Notes: generated by a model from the letters alone, not told the origin. A DNA stretch of 25,247 nt from DATHVR01 sp035461175 (GCA_035461175.1 DATHVR010000012.1:1-25247); one strand, 5' to 3'. Shown: positions 1-7,995, numbered from the stretch's first letter. Made by a program: numbers and translations.

Positions 1-168
1 CCCCGCTCCGAGCTCTGTCGGGTAGAGCCTCGCGTATGCGGGTCTGATGGCGTTAGAGCGGGTGAGGGGAATCGAACCCCCGCTCCGAGCTCTGTCGGGT
101 AGAGCCTCGCGTATGCGGGTCTGATGGCGTTAGAGCGGGTGAGGGGAATCGAACCCCCGCTCCGAGCT
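1..168. repeat. 77-bp tandem repeat containing the 3' half of tRNA-Gly
   Basis: Bases 1-91 are identical to bases 78-168, giving about 2.2 copies of a 77-bp unit. Each unit holds the last 34 nt of the tRNA-Gly gene (3' acceptor strand, T arm, variable region and part of the anticodon stem) plus the flank downstream of the tRNA. Only the last copy, at 134-204, continues into a complete tRNA. The flank carries a small hairpin (GCTCT/AGAGC around a 7-nt loop when read on the minus strand). The array reaches the window edge, so its true length is unknown. It could be slippage duplication, remnants of integration at a tRNA 3' end, or an assembly artefact at a contig end. Confidence 0.9.
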
Positions 169-204
169 TGGGAAGCTCGTGTTCTACCATTGAACTACAC
201 CCGC
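134..204 (-). tRNA. tRNA-Gly (anticodon CCC)
   Basis: Read on the minus strand, this folds into a 71-nt cloverleaf without encoded CCA. It has a 7-bp acceptor stem (GCGGGTG with CACCCGC), a D arm containing GTTCAATGGTAGAAC, an anticodon stem CGAGC/GCTCG around loop TTCCCAA (anticodon CCC), and a T arm with GGTTCGATTCC. The discriminator base is T. A possible -10 box (TAATAC, minus strand, 212-217) lies 7 nt upstream of the mature 5' end, with no clear -35. The tRNA reads glycine GGG codons. Confidence 0.95.
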
Positions 205-368
205 GATGGTGGTATTACCCCTGGTCAGAGGTGCTTTCCGGGCGACTCGCCCCGGACCCTCTGAACGGGGAGTCGGTTATCAACCTAGGGGGAGGATACT
301 CGCCTTCCTCTTCCCACGTCTAAGCAGTACGACGGGAGGCGGGATAGATCCGACCGACCTCGGGGGCC

Positions 369-845
369 CTACAGCACCATCTCGAACTCGATCTCGTCGC
401 GGATGGGGATGCCGAAGTTGCCGATCGCGGGGATATCCGGCTTGAGGGTGCGGCGGCTGTCGTCGACGGCACCCGGATAGAGGGCGGCAAGTCGGAAACC
501 GCGACGCTGGTAGAAGCGCATGGCCTCGATGTTGTCATTGGTGGTAATGAGCCACAGGCGTCGGGCACCGCTGCGACGCGCTTCCTCGACGACGGCCTCG
601 ACCAGTTTTGTGCCGATGCCGGTTTGCAGTCGGGCGAAGAGCGCCGCCAGCTCGCACTCGCCGGAGCGAGGAAAGTGATAGCCGGCGAACCCGGCCAGCT
701 CGGCACCCTCTTCGGCGACGAAGCCGGACAACTCGTGAGTAGCCAGGAGCTCACCCTTCCGTGCCTGAAACGGCGATCCCGCGTAGCGCTCCATCAATGC
801 TTCCACTGCGGAGCGATCGGACGGAGTAGTCGGTCGAATATGCAC
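369..845 (-). CDS. GNAT-family N-acetyltransferase
   Basis: A 158-aa single-domain protein of the Gcn5-related acetyltransferase fold, expected to move an acetyl group from acetyl-CoA to an amine; the substrate cannot be told. Visible features are an N-terminal MHIRPTTPSD strand typical of the fold, the acetyl-CoA pyrophosphate-binding motif A around LQTGIGTKLVEA (about residues 73-84), the following strand RRLWLITTNDN, and the FYQRRGFR helix-turn that ends many GNAT domains. The C-terminal tail EIEFEMVL is also common in the family. The start is GTG; a -10-like TACGCT sits 6 nt before it, suggesting a leaderless mRNA. It stands alone on the minus strand between the tRNA and the CAP-domain gene. 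Confidence 0.85.
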   Translation of the reverse strand: MHIRPTTPSDRSAVEALMERYAGSPFQARKGELLATHELSGFVAEEGAELAGFAGYHFPRSGECELAALFARLQTGIGTKLVEAVVEEARRSGARRLWLITTNDNIEAMRFYQRRGFRLAALYPGAVDDSRRTLKPDIPAIGNFGIPIRDEIEFEMVL

Positions 846-851
846 CCGGCG

Positions 852-857
852 AGCGTA
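852..857 (-). promoter_or_regulatory. -10 box for the GNAT gene, leaderless type
   Basis: TACGCT on the minus strand, followed by 6 nt and then the GTG start at 845. There is no Shine-Dalgarno sequence. No convincing -35 is visible. Confidence 0.45.
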
Positions 858-897
858 GGCAGGACCCGTTGCAGACGTTCGGGCAGGAGGCCCGTGA

Positions 898-1139
898 CTA
901 GCGCCGATTCTCGGCTGCCGACGAGATGGAAAGGCGGGTGATGTCCGTTAGTGGGCGGCCGTTGAACTTCATCGCCACCCCGATCCAGAAGTCCGGCTGC
1001 TTGTCGTCGGCGACCGACTCGGTCGAGACAGACAGCCAGTCTGGTCGATGCAGTGCACCATCGGCTCCGGGGCTGTCGTTCCCCCAGCGGCTGAGGACCT
1101 GCCCGACGCCGTCATCGAAGCCGCCGACAGCGCCGCGGC
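898..1139 (-). pseudogene. coding-like 3' remnant without a start codon
   Basis: Just beyond the stop of the CAP/SLH gene, a different minus-strand frame stays open to a TAG at 898-900. It reads as plausible protein, including WLSVSTESVADDKQPDFW and IGVAMKFNGRPLTDITRL. Most codons end in G or C, as in real genes here. The open frame continues upstream only as a shadow inside the CAP gene and has no good start in the unique part. I read it as the surviving C-terminal end of a gene truncated when the CAP/SLH gene or its flank arrived. I do not recognise the family. A small gene with an unusual start cannot be excluded. Confidence 0.4.
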
Positions 1140-2765
1140 TTAATCGGTCAACCCGGCCCTCACCAGGAAGGCGGCCATCTGGCCGCGGGTGACGTAGTCG
1201 CCGGGGCAGAAGCGATCGTTGGCGGGTGGGTTGCACCCCCGGGTGATACCGGCGTCGGCGAGGGCGGCGATGTCGCGGGCGAACACCGACCCGGACGTGT
1301 CCGTGAACGTCGACGAGCCGGGAGGCAATCCGAGGGCGCGTACCAGGAAGGCCGCCATCTGGCCGCGGGTTACGTAGTCGCCGGGACAGAAGCGGTCGTT
1401 GGCGGGTGGGTTGCACCCCCGGGTGACCCCGGTGCCTGCCAACCAGGCGACATCGGCCTCGAACACCGAGCCGGCGGTGTCGGTGAAGTTCGCCGAGGCG
1501 GTCACCGCCAGGTCGGGGAGGGCGCGATGCAGGAAGGCGGCCATCTGCCCGCGCGTCACGCGGTCGTCGGGGCAGAAGCGATCGTTGACCGGCGGATTGC
1601 ATCCTCGCGTTATCCCCGAGGCGGCCAGCTTCTCGATGTCGGCCTCGAACACCGACCCGTCGTCATCGGAGAAGGTTCCTTTGCTGGGGGGTGGGGCGGA
1701 GGATCCGGTATCGAAGATGGTCACCCGGTAGGAATGGGTGGTTTCGACCCCATTGATCAGGATCCCCGAGACGGTGACGTCGATCGGGATGTCTCCGCCG
1801 GACGCGTCCACCTCAGAGGCACAGAACTGAGACAGCATGGCGCAGTTGTCGGTCATTCTCGGTCCGGGAAGCGAGCTGGGGTCGGCAAGTTCCCAGACGA
1901 CCTGGTTCATGAAGGCGGCTGGAGCCCGGCTGATCACCTGCACGGGCAGGTCCTTCTGCCCCCATTTCATCGTGACCTGGGCGTTGGAGAAGTCGGCGCT
2001 GCCGTCATAGCTCAGGTTCCACCGCGGGTAGACGACGAGGTCGGGGACGTATCCCTCCGCTGGCCAGGGGACCCATCGGTGCGAGGGGCTGTATCCAGCG
2101 TTCGGCAGCACCCACATGGCAGTGGTTGCCACCTGGCTGGTGAACACGGCGCCGAACCCGAATGGTCGTTGCAGAGGCAGGAGGATCCAGTTGCGATGGC
2201 CGACGGCGGTGTTGTTGTTGCCCGCATCCATCACGTAGTCGGCCACCTGGTCGCCGAGGTACGGGTCCCATGTCCATCCCCACTCGATGCTGAGATTGGA
2301 ACTCGACGCAGCCTCGAGGGCCGTCTCGGTCCAGCACTCCCATGCCTCGGTCGGGTAGTGGCTGAGGTCGTCGTTGGCGGCCATGACCAGGGCCGCCTCC
2401 TGGGCCTTGTTGCTCAGGGAGGCGTCGAAGGTGATGGGTGCCGATCCGACCATCTGGCGGAACCAGTTGATCTGTTGCAGCATCGTGTTCCTGAATCCCG
2501 TCGAGATCGTGCCCGGATGACAGCCGGCCAGATCACCGGTCCAACCCACGTTCATCCCGTCGGCCATCGACGGATTGAGGACCTGGGACCGGAAGGACTC
2601 GGCGACCTCGGTGCGGTTCGAAGTGTCGATCGCCTGGGGGGAAAGGTCTGCAGAACTCGATGCCGCCGTCGCCGGAGCGAGCCCGGCCACTGTGAGTACG
2701 GCGGTGAAGATGATCGTCGCGAATCGCCTGGGCAGGGCTCCCCTCCCTTTGGGTCTGGCGAGCAT
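1140..2765 (-). CDS. secreted CAP-domain protein with three SLH-like repeats
   Basis: A 541-aa protein. It begins with a basic stretch and hydrophobic segment ending in an Ala-rich signal-peptidase site (ATIIFTAVLTVAGLAPATAA). Residues about 90-230 form a CAP (SCP/PR-1-like) domain: QINWFRQMVG, the core strand with SHYP, and VGHRNWILLPLQ. The region around 230-350 is a beta-rich linker. From about 365 to the end there are three SLH-like repeats of about 60 aa, each with FxDxxGSVFExDI, a GCNPPxNDRFCP Cys pair and VTRGQMAAFL. The SLH part should anchor the protein to the cell wall; the CAP domain's role is unknown. The repeats are also direct DNA repeats with spacing of 180-186 bp. A strong purine-rich SD-like stretch lies inside the first codons, so translation may start a little downstream of the ATG at 2765. 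Confidence 0.85.
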   Translation of the reverse strand: MLARPKGRGALPRRFATIIFTAVLTVAGLAPATAASSSADLSPQAIDTSNRTEVAESFRSQVLNPSMADGMNVGWTGDLAGCHPGTISTGFRNTMLQQINWFRQMVGSAPITFDASLSNKAQEAALVMAANDDLSHYPTEAWECWTETALEAASSSNLSIEWGWTWDPYLGDQVADYVMDAGNNNTAVGHRNWILLPLQRPFGFGAVFTSQVATTAMWVLPNAGYSPSHRWVPWPAEGYVPDLVVYPRWNLSYDGSADFSNAQVTMKWGQKDLPVQVISRAPAAFMNQVVWELADPSSLPGPRMTDNCAMLSQFCASEVDASGGDIPIDVTVSGILINGVETTHSYRVTIFDTGSSAPPPSKGTFSDDDGSVFEADIEKLAASGITRGCNPPVNDRFCPDDRVTRGQMAAFLHRALPDLAVTASANFTDTAGSVFEADVAWLAGTGVTRGCNPPANDRFCPGDYVTRGQMAAFLVRALGLPPGSSTFTDTSGSVFARDIAALADAGITRGCNPPANDRFCPGDYVTRGQMAAFLVRAGLTD

Positions 2766-2808
2766 AGATGGCGCGTGGCAATTCGGTGGCCTAGGCGGGC
2801 ATGTTCCT

Positions 2809-2814
2809 TACGAT
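2809..2814 (+). promoter_or_regulatory. -10 box for the ABC transporter operon
   Basis: TACGAT, 27 nt before the ATG at 2842, in the gap between the divergent CAP gene and the ABC operon. The same hexamer precedes the HAD gene (6434) and the bS22 gene (8952). Here a 5' UTR with an SD (GAGAGG at 2831-2836) follows. No clear -35. Confidence 0.4.
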
Positions 2815-2841
2815 TGTCTGGTTCGTTTCAGAGAGGTCAGC

Positions 2842-3567
2842 ATGACTGTCGCCGCCCGGGCCGACCAGGCCACCAAGATCTATGGCAGCGGGGACACCGC
2901 CGTCACCGCCCTCGATCGCGTCGATCTGGAGATCGGGGAGGGCCGGTTGACGTCGATCATGGGCCCCTCGGGTTCGGGTAAATCCACCCTGATGCACTGC
3001 CTGGCCGGTCTCGATCGCCTGACGTCGGGAAAGATGTACGTGGGCGAGACCGACCTGGCCACCCTCTCGGATGACGACCTCACCCGGTTGCGGCGGGACC
3101 GGATCGGCTTCGTCTTCCAGGCGTACAACCTGATCCCCACCCTCACCGCGGCCGAGAACATCGAACTCCCCGCCCGTATCGCCCGGGCAGATCTCGACCC
3201 CGGCTGGCGCGACCAGGTGATCGACATCCTGGACCTCGCCGATCGCCTCGATCACCGACCCACCGAACTGTCCGGTGGCCAACAGCAGCGGGTGGCAGCG
3301 GCCCGGGCACTGGTGCGTCGACCCGAGATCGTCTTCGCCGACGAGCCGTCGGGGAATCTCGACACCAACTCCGCCGCCGAGCTGCTCGGCTTCCTGCGCC
3401 GGGCTGTCGACGAGTTCGGACAGACGATCGTGATGGTGACCCACGATCCGGCCGCCGCCGCGTACAGCGACCGCGTCATCTTCTTGCGTGATGGGCGTCC
3501 CGTGTCCGAGCTTGTCTCGCCCACGGTGGACTCGATCTTCGATCGCCTCAAGTCGCTGGAGACCTGA
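2842..3567 (+). CDS. ABC transporter ATP-binding protein, MacB/LolD type
   Basis: A 241-aa ATPase that powers the FtsX-type permease encoded 2 nt downstream. It has Walker A GPSGSGKST (residues 41-49), a Q-loop (FVFQAYNLIP), the signature LSGGQQQRVA, Walker B IVFADEPSGNLD, the D-loop and the switch His in MVTHD. The extended SGNLD after Walker B and the size match the MacB/LolD/MJ0796 subfamily. These couple ATP hydrolysis to mechanical work by their permeases, such as extracting lipoproteins or exporting peptides or drugs, rather than classic transport. The ATG is chosen for its SD (GAGAGG) 5 nt upstream; the open frame extends further 5' but only as antisense to the CAP gene. The substrate is not evident. 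Confidence 0.92.
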   Translation: MTVAARADQATKIYGSGDTAVTALDRVDLEIGEGRLTSIMGPSGSGKSTLMHCLAGLDRLTSGKMYVGETDLATLSDDDLTRLRRDRIGFVFQAYNLIPTLTAAENIELPARIARADLDPGWRDQVIDILDLADRLDHRPTELSGGQQQRVAAARALVRRPEIVFADEPSGNLDTNSAAELLGFLRRAVDEFGQTIVMVTHDPAAAAYSDRVIFLRDGRPVSELVSPTVDSIFDRLKSLET

Positions 3568-3569
3568 GC

Positions 3570-6122
3570 GTGCTTCGCGTCGCCCTCAAGAACCTGTGGG
3601 ATCACAAGATCCGCACCCTCCTGCTCGGGCTGGCGGTGGTGGCGGGAGTCGGTTTCGTCACCGCCTCCTATGTGTTCACTGACTCCCTCAGCCTCGCCTT
3701 CCAGGACGCCTTCGCCTCCACCACCGAGGGGATCGACATCGAGGTCGGCCCGGCCCGCTCGCCCGGCTCCGGAATGGGTGGCGACGAGGCCTTCCCCCGT
3801 ATCGACGGTGATCTGGTCGAGACGGTCGCGGGGGTGGACGGAGTGGCGTCGGCCACCCCCTACCTGCAGGGATTCGCCACCCTCGTCATCGAGGGTGAGG
3901 AGCGCTCTGCCTTCGGACCCCCGGACTTCGTGGTCAGCTGGAGTGGTGCCGGAACACTGAGCGTTCGGGAGGGCCGTCGCCCCGAAGCGGCGGGTGAGGT
4001 AGCGATCGATGCCGGGAGCGCCGAGAGCCGCTCGGTGGACGTCGGCGAGTCGATCCGGATCTCGGGTGGAGGTCGTGCCGAGGAGTACGAGGTGGTCGGG
4101 ACCTTCGGCTTCGGTGAGACCGCCGGGTTGGGCGCCACCTTCCTGGCTCTGACTCACGACGAAGCGGATCGTCTGCTCGACGCCGGAGGACGGGTGAATT
4201 CGATCTCGGTAGTGCTGGAGCCCGATGCCGAGCTCGACCGGGTTCTCACGGAGCTCGGTTCTGTGCTGCCCCCCGAGGCCAGGGCCCGCGACTCGCGAGC
4301 GGTGGCCGAGGAGCAGGCGGCTCAGCTCCAGGAAGGCCTTGGCTTCTTCAACACCTTCCTGCTCGTTTTCGGCGGAATCGCCCTGCTGGTGGGGAGCTTC
4401 GTGGTCTACAACGCCTTCCGCGTCGTGGTCGCCCAGCGGGGACGGGAACTGGCGCTGCTCCGGGTGTTGGGAGCAACCCGGCGCCAGCTGGTGTGGTCGG
4501 TGCTGATCGAAGCCTTGTTGGTCGGCACCCTCGCCTCCCTGATCGGGCTCGGGGTCGGCCTCGGCCTGGCGGTGGTGATCCGGGCGCTCCTGGGAGCGAC
4601 GGGTACCGACCTCCCCGACGCCGGCCTGGTGCTCAGCCCCCGTACCTTCGTGGTCGGAATGGTGGTTGGCGTAGCCACCACCCTTCTCTCGGCCCTGGTG
4701 CCCGCCCTGCGGACCACCCGCATCAGCCCCATGGAAGCGCTGCGCGACCAGCCCGAGTTCCGGCCGGTGAAGCGCTGGTGGGCAGTGGTGGGGGTGTTCC
4801 TCCTGGCGGCGGCGGTCACCCTGGTCGGGCTCGGGGTGACTCGGGCCTTCGAGGAGGCAGCCATCACCGGCAACACCGACCCCCTCCTCCTGGTCGGGAT
4901 CGGATGCCTGCTGGCCTTCGCCTCGTTCTTCCTGTTGGCGCGCGTGATGGTGCGCCCCGTTCTGGGCGTGATCGGACGGGGTGCCCGATCGACTTCCGCC
5001 CGCCTGGGACGCGAGAACGCTCGCCGCACGCCGCGCCGGACGGCGGTGACGGCCACGGCGCTGATGATCGGGTTGGGTCTGGTGGCGACGGTGGCGGTCC
5101 TGTCCCGCTCGGTCGAGGACACGATCCTCCAGGCGGTCGAGGAGGGCTTCACCGCCGACATCCTCGTCCAGCCGGCGGAATTCGATGCCCTGGCGGGGAT
5201 CCCCGTCGAGATCGCCGACGAGGTGGCGGGGATCGAAGGGGTGGGCCAGGTGGCCCGGCTCAACATGGTGCTGGGTCGTCTGCCTGGAGGTACCGCCGAA
5301 ACCACGCTGGTGGGGGTCGAGCCCGACACCGTGGAACTGGCCATCGCCTTCGACAGCGTGGAGGGGAGCTTCGATGATCTCGGTCCCGGGACCCTCGCCG
5401 TCCAGCGCATCGAAGCCGACAAGGTCGGCCTCGCCCTGGGAGACGTCGTCGAGTTGACGATCGAGGATCAGCCCCACCCGGCCGAGGTGGTGGCCATCTT
5501 CGATCTCGGTGGCGACGTGTCGGATGCGGCCTCGTACTACCTCTCCTATGAGTCCGTCGCCGACCTCCAGGCCGCGCCCCGCGACTTTGCCGTCGCCGTG
5601 GGCGTCGATCCCACCGCCGACATCGGCGACACCGCGGCCCGGGTGACGGAGGCGCTGGCGGACTTCCCGGGGGTGGGCGTCACCACCCTGGGCGAACTGG
5701 TGGAACAGATCCAGTCTGCCCTCAACGCCGTGGTCGGGATGGTGGCAGGACTGCTGCTCATGTCGGTCCTGGTGGCTGTCGTCGGCATCGTCCTCACCCT
5801 GTACCTGGCCGTCTACGAACGCACCCGAGAGACCGGACTCCTGCGTGCCGTGGGGATGACCCGCGGCCAGGTCCGTCGCATGATTCGCTTCGAGTCCGTC
5901 CTCATCGCCGTCTTCGGGACGCTGCTCGGGATCGCCCTGGGTCTGTTCTGCGGCTGGGCCCTGTCAATCGGAGTCGTCGGCGACGGCGTACGGCTGGGCG
6001 TGCCCTGGGCCTGGATCGCCGGGGGGCTAATCGGGGCCCTGGTGGCGGGCGTGGCCGCGGCGGTCATCCCTGCCCGGCGCGCCGCCCGCATGGATGTGCT
6101 CGCCGCCATCGCCTACGAATGA
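3570..6122 (+). CDS. ABC transporter permease with two FtsX domains
   Basis: An 850-aa integral membrane protein beginning with GTG, 2 nt after the ATPase stop, so translation is probably coupled. Order: TM1 (about residues 15-38, LLLGLAVVAGVGFVTASYVF); a MacB-like extracellular domain; a first FtsX block of three TMs (about 260-390) with the RGRELALLRVLGATRRQ cytoplasmic loop; two or more central TMs (about 400-470); GRENARRTPRRTAVTATAL leading into another TM and a second extracellular domain; and a final FtsX block (about 715-850) with RTRETGLLRAVGMTRGQ and the C-terminal PARRAARMDVLAAIAYE. About ten TMs in all. This duplicated layout is typical of actinobacterial FtsX-type permeases. The substrate is unknown; lipoprotein or peptide handling at the envelope is the family expectation. 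Confidence 0.92.
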   Translation: MLRVALKNLWDHKIRTLLLGLAVVAGVGFVTASYVFTDSLSLAFQDAFASTTEGIDIEVGPARSPGSGMGGDEAFPRIDGDLVETVAGVDGVASATPYLQGFATLVIEGEERSAFGPPDFVVSWSGAGTLSVREGRRPEAAGEVAIDAGSAESRSVDVGESIRISGGGRAEEYEVVGTFGFGETAGLGATFLALTHDEADRLLDAGGRVNSISVVLEPDAELDRVLTELGSVLPPEARARDSRAVAEEQAAQLQEGLGFFNTFLLVFGGIALLVGSFVVYNAFRVVVAQRGRELALLRVLGATRRQLVWSVLIEALLVGTLASLIGLGVGLGLAVVIRALLGATGTDLPDAGLVLSPRTFVVGMVVGVATTLLSALVPALRTTRISPMEALRDQPEFRPVKRWWAVVGVFLLAAAVTLVGLGVTRAFEEAAITGNTDPLLLVGIGCLLAFASFFLLARVMVRPVLGVIGRGARSTSARLGRENARRTPRRTAVTATALMIGLGLVATVAVLSRSVEDTILQAVEEGFTADILVQPAEFDALAGIPVEIADEVAGIEGVGQVARLNMVLGRLPGGTAETTLVGVEPDTVELAIAFDSVEGSFDDLGPGTLAVQRIEADKVGLALGDVVELTIEDQPHPAEVVAIFDLGGDVSDAASYYLSYESVADLQAAPRDFAVAVGVDPTADIGDTAARVTEALADFPGVGVTTLGELVEQIQSALNAVVGMVAGLLLMSVLVAVVGIVLTLYLAVYERTRETGLLRAVGMTRGQVRRMIRFESVLIAVFGTLLGIALGLFCGWALSIGVVGDGVRLGVPWAWIAGGLIGALVAGVAAAVIPARRAARMDVLAAIAYE

Positions 6123-6124
6123 CC

Positions 6125-6171
6125 TCGAGAGTGCATGCGACCGCGGTCAGCGCGGATTCGTGCACTCTCGA
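6125..6171. terminator. hairpin between convergent genes
   Basis: TCGAGAGTGCA (6125-6135) pairs with TGCACTCTCGA (6161-6171), an 11-bp perfect stem. The 25-nt loop itself contains the self-complementary GACCGCGGTC. It lies between the permease stop (6122) and the stop of the minus-strand gene (6172), so it can serve both. There is no T tract. Confidence 0.6.
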
Positions 6172-6390
6172 TCAGCGGCCGAAGACCGAGGCGGCTCCCC
6201 AGAGCGTCATCAACACCCCCACCACGAGGAGAAAGTAGACCCGGCCGGGCCGAAACTCGCCCTCGACCCCTTTGGGGCGCTCGCCTCGGCGGCTCTTGTA
6301 GAGAGCGAGCCCGTTGCCGATCAGGATGGCCAGGCCGAGGCCGAGCACCATCTCGGCGAAGATGTCGTCGAGTCCGAGAATTTCGGTCAT
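6172..6390 (-). CDS. small two-helix membrane protein, unknown function
   Basis: A 72-aa protein with two predicted transmembrane segments: MVLGLGLAILIGNGLALY (about residues 14-31) and VYFLLVVGVLMTLWGAASVF (about 51-70). They are joined by a charged loop (KSRRGERPKG) expected to be cytoplasmic. The start ATG is at 6390. Similar small membrane proteins are common next to unrelated genes in actinobacteria, and I recognise no named family. It is convergent with the ABC operon and divergent from the HAD phosphatase gene, so genome position gives no functional hint. The double-helix pattern, codon use and terminator hairpin directly after it support a real gene. Confidence 0.65.
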   Translation of the reverse strand: MTEILGLDDIFAEMVLGLGLAILIGNGLALYKSRRGERPKGVEGEFRPGRVYFLLVVGVLMTLWGAASVFGR

Positions 6391-6433
6391 CGGCGGGAAA
6401 CGCTAGCCGTTCGCCCTATTCACCCCGTACACG

Positions 6434-6439
6434 TACGAT
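6434..6439 (+). promoter_or_regulatory. -10 box for the HAD-phosphatase gene, leaderless type
   Basis: TACGAT followed by 7 nt and then the ATG at 6447, so transcription should begin at or next to the A of the start codon. No SD is present. Confidence 0.5.
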
Positions 6440-6446
6440 CCGTGCC

Positions 6447-7238
6447 ATGACAGTATCCGCCGCACCGCCCCGGGACGCTGCCGCCTTTTTCGATCTCGAC
6501 CGCACTCTGATCGCCGGAGCCTCCACCTTCATCTTCGGTTGGGTAGCGTGGCGCAAGAAGCTGATGGGGACCAGAGAATTGCTCGGCGACGCGGCCCGCG
6601 CCGTCAGCTTCCGGCTCACGGGCGGCAGTGACGACCTCTCCGATCAGGTTCGGGACCGGATTCTGGCGGCCGTCGAGGGACACCCGCGCGAGGACCTCAC
6701 CTCCCTCAACGACGATCTCTTGCCCCGGCTGCTCAACTCGGTACGACCCGAGACGCGTCGGGTCGTCGAGCGTCATCACGAAACCGGGCGCGACACGTAC
6801 ATCGTCTCCGCCTCTCCGATCGAGATCGTGGATCCGCTGGCGTCGGCTCTCGGCATGACCGGATCGATCGCAACCGAGTCCGAAGTGGTCGACGGCCTCT
6901 ACACAGGGCGGCTGCTTTCGGAGTTCTGTTACGGGCCGGGGAAGGTGAACCGGGTGCGCCGGCTCGCCGACGAGAAGGGCTACGACCTACGCCTTTGCTA
7001 TGCATATTCGGATTCGAAATCCGATCTGCCGTTGCTGGAGATGGTGGGCCATCCCGTGGCGGTGAATCCGGACGCGGTGCTGAGAAAGGTGGCCCGCTCC
7101 CGCAACTGGCCCGTCGTCCAGTTTGCCCGGCGCGCCAAGATGACCGCCACCGCGGTGGGATCCGGAGTCGCCGCGGCGGGGATGGGAGCCGGCCTCTACG
7201 CCCTGGGGCGGGTGCACGGCCGACGGGCCACCCCGTGA
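6447..7238 (+). CDS. HAD-superfamily subfamily IB phosphatase (SerB-like)
   Basis: A 263-aa protein of the HAD-IB group, which includes phosphoserine phosphatase-like enzymes. Motif I is FFDLDRTLIAG with the nucleophile Asp16 and Asp18; motif II is IVSASPIEI; motif III/IV is the Lys in GPGKVNRV and the acidic YSDSKSDLPLL. The helical cap insert (about 30-105) fits subfamily IB. The C-terminal 45 residues (RAKMTATAVGSGVAAAGMGAG) form a weakly hydrophobic Gly/Ala-rich helix that may touch the membrane, a feature of actinobacterial members sometimes linked to lipid phosphates. The start is the ATG at 6447, which sits right behind a leaderless-type -10; the open frame upstream is a shadow. Its stop overlaps the next gene by 4 nt, so the two are co-translated. 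Confidence 0.85.
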   Translation: MTVSAAPPRDAAAFFDLDRTLIAGASTFIFGWVAWRKKLMGTRELLGDAARAVSFRLTGGSDDLSDQVRDRILAAVEGHPREDLTSLNDDLLPRLLNSVRPETRRVVERHHETGRDTYIVSASPIEIVDPLASALGMTGSIATESEVVDGLYTGRLLSEFCYGPGKVNRVRRLADEKGYDLRLCYAYSDSKSDLPLLEMVGHPVAVNPDAVLRKVARSRNWPVVQFARRAKMTATAVGSGVAAAGMGAGLYALGRVHGRRATP

Positions 7239-7975
7239 AGATCGACTACCGGGATCTCTCGGTCTTTGCCCGTGACGGGGTGGGGGGTAATCCGCTCGCC
7301 ATCGTCGATCACACCGCCATCGCCTCGACGCGCTGGCAGGAGGTGGCCGCCGCCATCGGATACTCCGAGACCGTCTTTCTCGAGCCGGGGGACCCGGCCA
7401 CCGTCCACATCTACACGCCGGGAAGGCGCATCCCCTTCGCCGGTCATCCGCTGGTCGGGACGGCCGCCACCCTGTCCCCCGACCGAGATCTGATCCGTTA
7501 TGACACGGGCGTCGCCCGCGTCCGTCGAGACGGCGCCGCCACACATGTCACCGTGGTCAGCGAAGGGGAGTCACGGGAAGCGGCCCGGCCTGCCTTCGGG
7601 GTGTCGGCCCGGATCGTCGAGATGCCCCTCGAGTACCTGGTCGTGGAGTGCGAGTCGGCCGAGGTGGTGGCCGGTCTCACTCTCGACGACGTCGCCGGTC
7701 ACGAGAAGGTCTACGTCTGGGCCTGGGAGGTGGAGGGCGAGATCGTGCGGTCGCGCTTTTTCGCCCCCGGTGTCGGCGTGCCCGAAGACCCGGCCACCGG
7801 CAGCGCCGCCGTGGCGCTGGCGCGCTTCCTGGGATGGCCCCAGGGCGGCATCGTGATCCACCAGGGCGAGGAGATGGGAAGCCCCTCTCGAATCGAACTC
7901 GCCTGGACGGGCCCCGAGGTCACAATCGGCGGCGAGGTGCTCGACCGGGGCGTGGGCGGGGTCGATCTGGATTGA
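7235..7975 (+). CDS. PhzF-family isomerase/epimerase-like protein
   Basis: A 246-aa member of the PhzF (DapF-like fold) family. Conserved elements are VGGNPLAIV (residues 16-24), YSETVFL with the putative catalytic acid Glu45 (the same number as in PhzF of phenazine synthesis), IPFAGHPLVGTA, and the C-terminal FFAPGVGVPEDPATGSAA. The family isomerises small metabolites; only some members make phenazines and no phenazine genes are near, so the substrate is unknown. It is somewhat shorter than the usual 260-300 aa. The GTG start lies in the GTGA overlap with the HAD gene stop, a classic coupling junction. An upstream extension would only read the HAD gene out of frame. Confidence 0.87.
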   Translation: MKIDYRDLSVFARDGVGGNPLAIVDHTAIASTRWQEVAAAIGYSETVFLEPGDPATVHIYTPGRRIPFAGHPLVGTAATLSPDRDLIRYDTGVARVRRDGAATHVTVVSEGESREAARPAFGVSARIVEMPLEYLVVECESAEVVAGLTLDDVAGHEKVYVWAWEVEGEIVRSRFFAPGVGVPEDPATGSAAVALARFLGWPQGGIVIHQGEEMGSPSRIELAWTGPEVTIGGEVLDRGVGGVDLD

Positions 7976-7995
7976 GTGCCGCACCCGCGTCCGGA

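Noticed and set aside
58..134. A second tRNA in the repeat unit upstream of tRNA-Gly
   Set aside because: The unit has a hairpin resembling an anticodon arm but no D arm, no 5' acceptor strand and no U33, so it cannot form a tRNA.
1527..2981. 484-codon plus-strand open frame
   Set aside because: Antisense to the CAP/SLH gene; composition is the G/R/H/P-rich pattern of a high-GC shadow frame.
3252..5477. 741-codon minus-strand open frame
   Set aside because: Antisense to the ABC operon; rich in H, Q, G and R with no motif, a codon-bias artefact.
7235..7975. Phenazine biosynthesis gene
   Set aside because: The PhzF fold is clear, but no other phz gene is nearby and most family members are unrelated to phenazines.
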